Assembly (NCBI GenBank): GCA_021794255.1 | Contig: JAJYRF010000044.1 | Span: 1-28,744, forward strand | Reading direction: 5' to 3' | Length of the DNA stretch: 28,744 nucleotides | Origin: a bacterium | GTDB lineage: Bacteria; SZUA-79; Acidulodesulfobacterales; Acidulodesulfobacteraceae | Shown: one piece after another, positions 25,484 through 28,744 of the stretch | Layout of the letters: each line of letters opens with the position of its first letter | How positions within the stretch are numbered: the first letter of the stretch is position 1 | Program-made: the position numbers and the translations under genes | The notes under the pieces: generated by a model | What the model was told of the DNA's origin: nothing | Database searches by the model: none | The model's input: the letters and a program-made list of their open reading frames with translations, nothing else

Positions 25484-25676
25484 GCATATAATTATAATTC
25501 ATTACCTTAAAAATTGAAATAAATAATAAACATAATTTAAAGTTAGTTAAATTGACCCGGCTCAGCATTTCTAATTATTTTTTGAAATTTAATAATATTA
25601 AGCATTTTCAAAAATTAAATGCAATTATAATAGGGGCTTATTTTAATACCGCTTATTTTATTAGCGGACCATAAAT

Positions 25677-25704
25677 AAAAAAAACCTCGTCTTTTCGACG
25701 AGGT
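25677..25704 (-). terminator. Rho-independent terminator after the radical-SAM gene
   Basis: Perfect 8-bp stem ACCTCGTC (25684-25691) and GACGAGGT (25697-25704) with a 5-base loop. On the minus strand it is followed at once by a run of eight T (plus-strand A at 25677-25684). It lies 43-70 bases past the stop of the radical-SAM gene, in the right orientation. The opposite strand lacks a T tract, so it is one-directional. Confidence 0.9.
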
Positions 25705-25746
25705 AGTTGAAACTTACATAAATTATATTTATTTAATTATTTATTT

Positions 25747-27204
25747 CTAGCGAATCATTTTCTTATTATTTTTATCTTTTTTACCTCCTTCAAGCGGATA
25801 TAATTGCCTTCTGTAATATTCTTCCTCATTAAGTTCAAGTTTTTTTCCGTCTTTTGCAATAATAAATTTTCCGTTTCCGAATTCTTCAAACCATACTTTA
25901 TCGGCTATTTCTGCATAAGACGAAGAGTATTTATCCATATCGTCTTTTAAAGCAGTTATAATAGACTCGCCGCCTTCCTGTGTTGCCTTTGCATTTCCTT
26001 TTGCAACGACATTCCTTAAAATTTGAGGATGATCAATAATCATACATGGACGAAGACGATTTTTAATCCCCATCTGCTCACTTCTTATAGATTTAAAATA
26101 AATTGAATTTAATATTTCTTCTATTGATTTATCAAATACGTTATCTGCCGCGAATTGGGCAAATACGCACGGCTCTACTCCGCCATTGGCATTTATATGC
26201 AAATAAACTCTTCCGCCCGAAAGACATCCGTGAGAAAGCACTCCGTCATTCCAAAAATCAGCGACTACAATAGGTTTAGATTCTCTTATTTCCGCTACCC
26301 TTTTTCTTCTATAATTTCTTTGTTCTGGAGTCGGCATTAATTTAAGGTCGGGCTCTCTTCCGATAGGTATATAATTAAAATACCATCCTAAAAAACACCC
26401 TTGTTTAATATAAAAATCAATAAATTCATCGCTTGCTATGATTTCATTATTGAATTTGGTGGCTGTAGCCGAAAAACCGAAGAGTATTCCGTTATCTTTA
26501 AGATATTGCATAGCCGATACTATTTTTTTAAAATGACCCTTGCCCCTTCTTTCATCGGTTTCAGCTTCAAAACCTTCAACGCTTATAGCTGGAAAAACAT
26601 TTCCAAGCTCCGCAAGTTTTTCCGCCATTTGTCCGTCAATTAAGGAACCATTGGTATATACCTGAAAATAACAATCGCTGTTTCTTTTAAAAATATCAAT
26701 CAAATCTTTTCTGACAAAAGGCTCTCCGCCGGATATAGTATAAAAAAATATTCCGTAGCTTTTACCTTCGTCTATTATTTGATTTATTTTTTTAAAAGAT
26801 AATTTATCCTGTCTAGTATAATTAGCTGAGTAGCACCCGTAGCATTTTAAATTACAATGCATACTGGGACTTATTACATAAAAAAGCGGCGGATAAAAGC
26901 CGTTTTTTTCAATAAATGCCTTTCGTTTATTGCCGCTTAAAAGCAAAAAATTAGATATAAAATTATTTAATATTTTGCTTTTAACATTTTTAGAGAGATA
27001 AGGCAATTTTCTTTTTAAATTGATGAAAATATGGTCAAAAAATATTTTTCCCGCAGGCGCTTTAAAATCATTAAGTTTATCGGAAAGATTTACAATAGTT
27101 TCATCTTTTAGATGCGGTATAACATAATTACTTGCGAGGTATAAACTTTTTTTAATGATATAATTTTTTAATTGATTATTTTTAATTGAAGATAATTGTT
27201 TCAT
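25747..27204 (-). CDS. Radical-SAM/SPASM-type enzyme of unknown function
   Basis: 485 residues. Cluster motif Cys117-x3-Cys121-x2-Cys124 (CNLKCYGC), SGGEPF block (about 158), TNGSLIDG and a TIM-barrel core to about 330. A C-terminal SPASM-like part has GCLSGGRVYLHI and VEPCVF, followed by a third cysteine in RPCMII. The N-terminal 105 residues are helical and match no domain I can name. Related radical-SAM proteins with this long N-terminus are common in anaerobic Desulfobacterota and Geobacter-like bacteria, in my recollection, without a known reaction. No peptide substrate or maturase partner is adjacent. It has its own terminator and an upstream palindrome, so it is likely transcribed alone. 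Confidence 0.82.
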   Translation of the reverse strand: MKQLSSIKNNQLKNYIIKKSLYLASNYVIPHLKDETIVNLSDKLNDFKAPAGKIFFDHIFINLKRKLPYLSKNVKSKILNNFISNFLLLSGNKRKAFIEKNGFYPPLFYVISPSMHCNLKCYGCYSANYTRQDKLSFKKINQIIDEGKSYGIFFYTISGGEPFVRKDLIDIFKRNSDCYFQVYTNGSLIDGQMAEKLAELGNVFPAISVEGFEAETDERRGKGHFKKIVSAMQYLKDNGILFGFSATATKFNNEIIASDEFIDFYIKQGCFLGWYFNYIPIGREPDLKLMPTPEQRNYRRKRVAEIRESKPIVVADFWNDGVLSHGCLSGGRVYLHINANGGVEPCVFAQFAADNVFDKSIEEILNSIYFKSIRSEQMGIKNRLRPCMIIDHPQILRNVVAKGNAKATQEGGESIITALKDDMDKYSSSYAEIADKVWFEEFGNGKFIIAKDGKKLELNEEEYYRRQLYPLEGGKKDKNNKKMIR

Positions 27205-27329
27205 ATCAATACCCTCTTAATAATTTATTTAAGTTTATATAATTTTAATTTTTAATTATAGTAAATTAACATAAATATTAAATTATAATAATTACCGTAA
27301 TAATAAAAAGCAATATATTATTATTAGAA

Positions 27330-27341
27330 AAGTGCGCACTT
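27330..27341. promoter_or_regulatory. 12-bp perfect palindrome AAGTGCGCACTT
   Basis: A perfect inverted repeat with the GC-rich core GTGCGCAC, standing out in A/T-rich DNA 126 bp before the radical-SAM start codon. It could be an operator for that gene. No known regulator is named, and the chance likelihood was not computed. Confidence 0.4.
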
Positions 27342-27464
27342 ATATGAATTATAACACTTGTTTTATAAAATTTCAATTAACGAGAATAACCTTAATTCTG
27401 CGATAGAAAATATTGAGATATTTCAAAGTCAATAAACAAAGGAATAAATTTTATAATTTTAGCA

Positions 27465-27493
27465 TTGATATAAAATCTATAATATAATATAAT
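27465..27493 (+). promoter_or_regulatory. Possible sigma-70 promoter of tRNA-Ala
   Basis: TTGATA (27465-27470) and TATAAT (27488-27493) are separated by exactly 17 bp, the optimal spacing. The predicted start would be near 27500, 57 bases before the tRNA. The surrounding TATAAT repeats make the -10 partly ambiguous. Confidence 0.45.
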
Positions 27494-27556
27494 CAATTAA
27501 AATAACGTTCATTGAGTATGTTTACGCTGATGCAGCGTAAATTGGTTTGATATCGG

Positions 27557-27632
27557 GGGGGGTTAGCTCAGATGGCAGAGTGGCGTCTTCGCATGGCGCA
27601 GGTCGTGGGTTCGATTCCCATACCCTCCACCA
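27557..27632 (+). tRNA. tRNA-Ala(CGC)
   Basis: A 76-base cloverleaf with encoded CCA: acceptor 27557-27563 with 27622-27628, D stem 27566-27569 with 27578-27581, anticodon stem 27583-27587 with 27595-27599, T stem 27605-27609 with 27617-27621 and the loop TTCGATT. The anticodon is CGC (27590-27592), reading GCG. The third acceptor pair is G3-U70, the alanine identity pair, which agrees with the anticodon. Discriminator A73 is at 27629. Eight G in a row (27555-27562) cover the 5' end, so the true start is set by the acceptor pairing. Confidence 0.95.
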
Positions 27633-27644
27633 CTTATTGCCGCC

Positions 27645-27673
27645 ATAAATAAGCAATTCATGCTGTTATTTAT
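27645..27673 (+). terminator. Weak hairpin downstream of tRNA-Ala
   Basis: ATAAATA and AGCA pair with TGCT and TATTTAT, interrupted by a 2-base bulge, 12 bases after the tRNA. A T-rich stretch follows but only after about ten bases. It is a possible, not typical, terminator. Confidence 0.3.
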
Positions 27674-27709
27674 TTAATCAGTTTATTTTATTTATTTTTT
27701 TATATATTT

Positions 27710-28291
27710 TCACTCATTCGCAGCTTTATTAGGGTGTTCTCTGTCTCTAAACCCCATATGGACCAATATGTCGTACAATCTATCTATTCTATCAGACAAC
27801 TTATCCAACCTATCGGTTAAAACTTTATTATTTTCCTTGATTTCAATTGATAAATCTCTAATTTCATTAGATAAAATGTCAATTTTTTTATCTGTCTTTC
27901 CTGTTAATTCAGCTATTTTATTATCGGTTGTTTTTGTTAATTCAGCTATTTTATTATCGGTTATTTTTGTTAATTCAGCTATTTTATTATCTGTTATTTT
28001 TGTTAATTCAGCTATTTTATTATCTGTTATTTTTGTTAACTCAGCTATTTTATTATCGGTTATTTTTGTTAACTCAGCTATTTTATTATCGGTTTTTTCT
28101 GTTAATTCAGCTATTTTATTATCTGTTATTTTTGTTAACTCAGCTATTTTATTATCGGTTATTTTTGTTAACTCAGCTATTTTATTATCGGTTTTTTCTG
28201 AAAATTCAGTAAATTTTTTATCTGTATGAATATATACACCGATAACAAAACCCAATGTAATTAAAAGTACGCCTAAATTTATGTAATCCAT
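27710..28291 (-). CDS. Membrane-anchored coiled-coil protein of nine 11-residue repeats
   Basis: From the ATG the protein has 193 residues. A membrane helix (about 5-22: GVLLITLGFVIGVYI) is followed by nine copies of TDNKIAELT plus a two-residue spacer (KI, EK or KT), an 11-residue period typical of hendecad coiled coils, and then a further helix (NEIRDLSIEIKENNK to DRLDKLSDRIDRLYDIL). The polar C-terminus ends NKAANE. A TTG six bases upstream has better Shine-Dalgarno spacing (AGG 9 bases before), so the start is uncertain. No enzymatic motif is present. I do not recognise the family; it could be a scaffold or a chain-length ruler. It converges on the tRNA, with hemL upstream on the same strand. 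Confidence 0.75.
   Translation of the reverse strand: MDYINLGVLLITLGFVIGVYIHTDKKFTEFSEKTDNKIAELTKITDNKIAELTKITDNKIAELTEKTDNKIAELTKITDNKIAELTKITDNKIAELTKITDNKIAELTKITDNKIAELTKTTDNKIAELTGKTDKKIDILSNEIRDLSIEIKENNKVLTDRLDKLSDRIDRLYDILVHMGFRDREHPNKAANE
27902..28192 (-). repeat. Nine tandem 33-bp repeats in the coiled-coil gene
   Basis: 27-base core encoding TDNKIAELT repeats every 33 bp from 27902 to 28192. The copies differ mainly at synonymous sites (GTTAATTC or GTTAACTC; ATCTG or ATCGG) and in the two spacer codons. Amino-acid identity despite synonymous change suggests selection on the protein, not only recent slippage. Confidence 0.95.
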
Positions 28292-28517
28292 AATCAACGT
28301 GATTACCTATTTTTATTTTAATTATTAAATTTAATATATTATATCATATTTTTGTTTGTTTTTAATATATTTTTAAGAAAATTATATTAAAATTAACATC
28401 AAGCTTACTTTGGGCTTACTTTTAAAAGATTTAAATATTTTTTACTAAATACTGTTATAGAATACTAATTTTTCAGCGAACATAAGAAGTAATTCTATAT
28501 ATAATATATAATGCTTT

Positions 28518-28744
28518 TTATATTTGTTTAATAGCTTTTTTGATTATTTCTATAGTTTTATTAATATCTTCTTTTGTATGTACGCTGCTTAAAAATAAGG
28601 CTTCATATTGAGAAGGGGCAGCAAAAATACCTTCTTTTATTAGCATGCCAAAAAATTTTTTAAATTTAGCAGTATTAGATTGCATTACATCTTTAAAATT
28701 ATTAACGGGAGATTTTTTGAAGAATATCGTTAATAATGAAGATA
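28518..28744 (-). CDS. hemL: 3' end of glutamate-1-semialdehyde aminomutase HemL
   Basis: Only the last 75 codons are present; the rest lies past the window edge at 28744. The reading frame (minus strand, stop TAA at 28518-28520) ends with SLLTIFFKKSPVNN, a KFKKFFGMLIKEGIFAAPSQ stretch, and YEALFLSSVHTKEDINKTIE. This matches the C-terminal block of HemL (APSQ[FY]EAxFxSxxHTxEDI). HemL makes 5-aminolevulinate from glutamate-1-semialdehyde in haem synthesis. I see no sign of a break. A 220-bp A/T-rich spacer separates it from the coiled-coil gene downstream. Confidence 0.92.
   Translation of the reverse strand, partial: SSLLTIFFKKSPVNNFKDVMQSNTAKFKKFFGMLIKEGIFAAPSQYEALFLSSVHTKEDINKTIEIIKKAIKQI

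Larger units (their letters stand above)
27205..27556. other. 352-bp divergent spacer between the radical-SAM gene and tRNA-Ala
   Basis: No open reading frame of note. The two visible sites are a 12-bp palindrome (27330-27341) and a promoter-like pair (27465-27493), both listed separately. The rest is A/T-rich. Confidence 0.55.

Noticed and set aside
27902..28192. Tandem 33-bp array as a CRISPR
   Set aside because: The units are contiguous without spacers, are in frame and code for a coiled coil. No cas gene is near.
27768..28229. Long plus-strand open frames opposite the repeat protein
   Set aside because: They follow from the 33-bp repeat, which keeps every frame open. The repeated hydrophobic translation (NSAILLSV-type) has no start context, and the minus-strand protein has a sensible membrane helix and coiled coil.
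28291..28305. Inverted repeat TAATCA-ACG-TGATTA at the start of the coiled-coil gene
   Set aside because: Short A/T-rich arms overlapping the start codon; could be an operator but is not separable from chance.

Overview
The window is very A+T-rich, with asparagine- and lysine-heavy proteins. It carries chromosomal housekeeping, motility and signalling genes of a Gram-negative-type, flagellated bacterium. The gene set (futalosine-route menaquinone gene, DksA with four zinc cysteines, FlgJ fused to a lytic transglycosylase, GH57 enzyme, many PHP/radical-SAM proteins) fits a low-G+C member of the former Deltaproteobacteria. A Desulfobacterota or Acidulodesulfobacterales-like lineage is a guess from protein character, not a database result. 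No phage, transposase, plasmid or CRISPR gene is visible.

Region 1 (1-7.4 kb) is motility: a small FlgN/FliT-like helical protein and a YcgR-like PilZ protein (+), the stator pair motA and motB (-), then flgJ, a soluble S49 peptidase and fliI (+). The spacers are unusual. A roughly 53% G+C multi-hairpin element (3744-3859) lies between motA and flgJ, and short direct repeats copy the stop-codon regions of two genes (634-732, 5816-6009).

Region 2 (7.5-17.1 kb, all +) holds mqnC, dksA, glgA, then a signalling group: an HD-GYP response regulator, a 1020-residue hybrid kinase with a Rossmann-like N-terminus and a GYDEF-type GGDEF domain, and a stand-alone receiver. A YbgC-like thioesterase and a reduced DnaJ-like protein follow.

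Region 3 (17.3-27.2 kb, all -) holds a GH57 glucan enzyme, a membrane-anchored TPR protein, a PHP phosphoesterase overlapping miaB, an HU/IHF protein, priA and a radical-SAM/SPASM enzyme followed by the clearest intrinsic terminator in the window. Region 4 holds tRNA-Ala(CGC) (+), a membrane-anchored protein built from nine 11-residue repeats (-), and the 3' end of hemL (-), cut by the window edge.

Two functional themes run through the window. One is a possible c-di-GMP/motility circuit: HD-GYP hydrolase, GGDEF hybrid kinase, PilZ receptor and MotAB stator. The other is alpha-glucan metabolism: GlgA and GH57. The best candidates for something undescribed are the cloverleaf-like repeat, the hybrid kinase architecture, the hendecad-repeat protein, and the three GTTAACT sites at exact 12-bp spacing before the GH57 gene. 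I did not recognise a complete novel defence or biosynthetic system.
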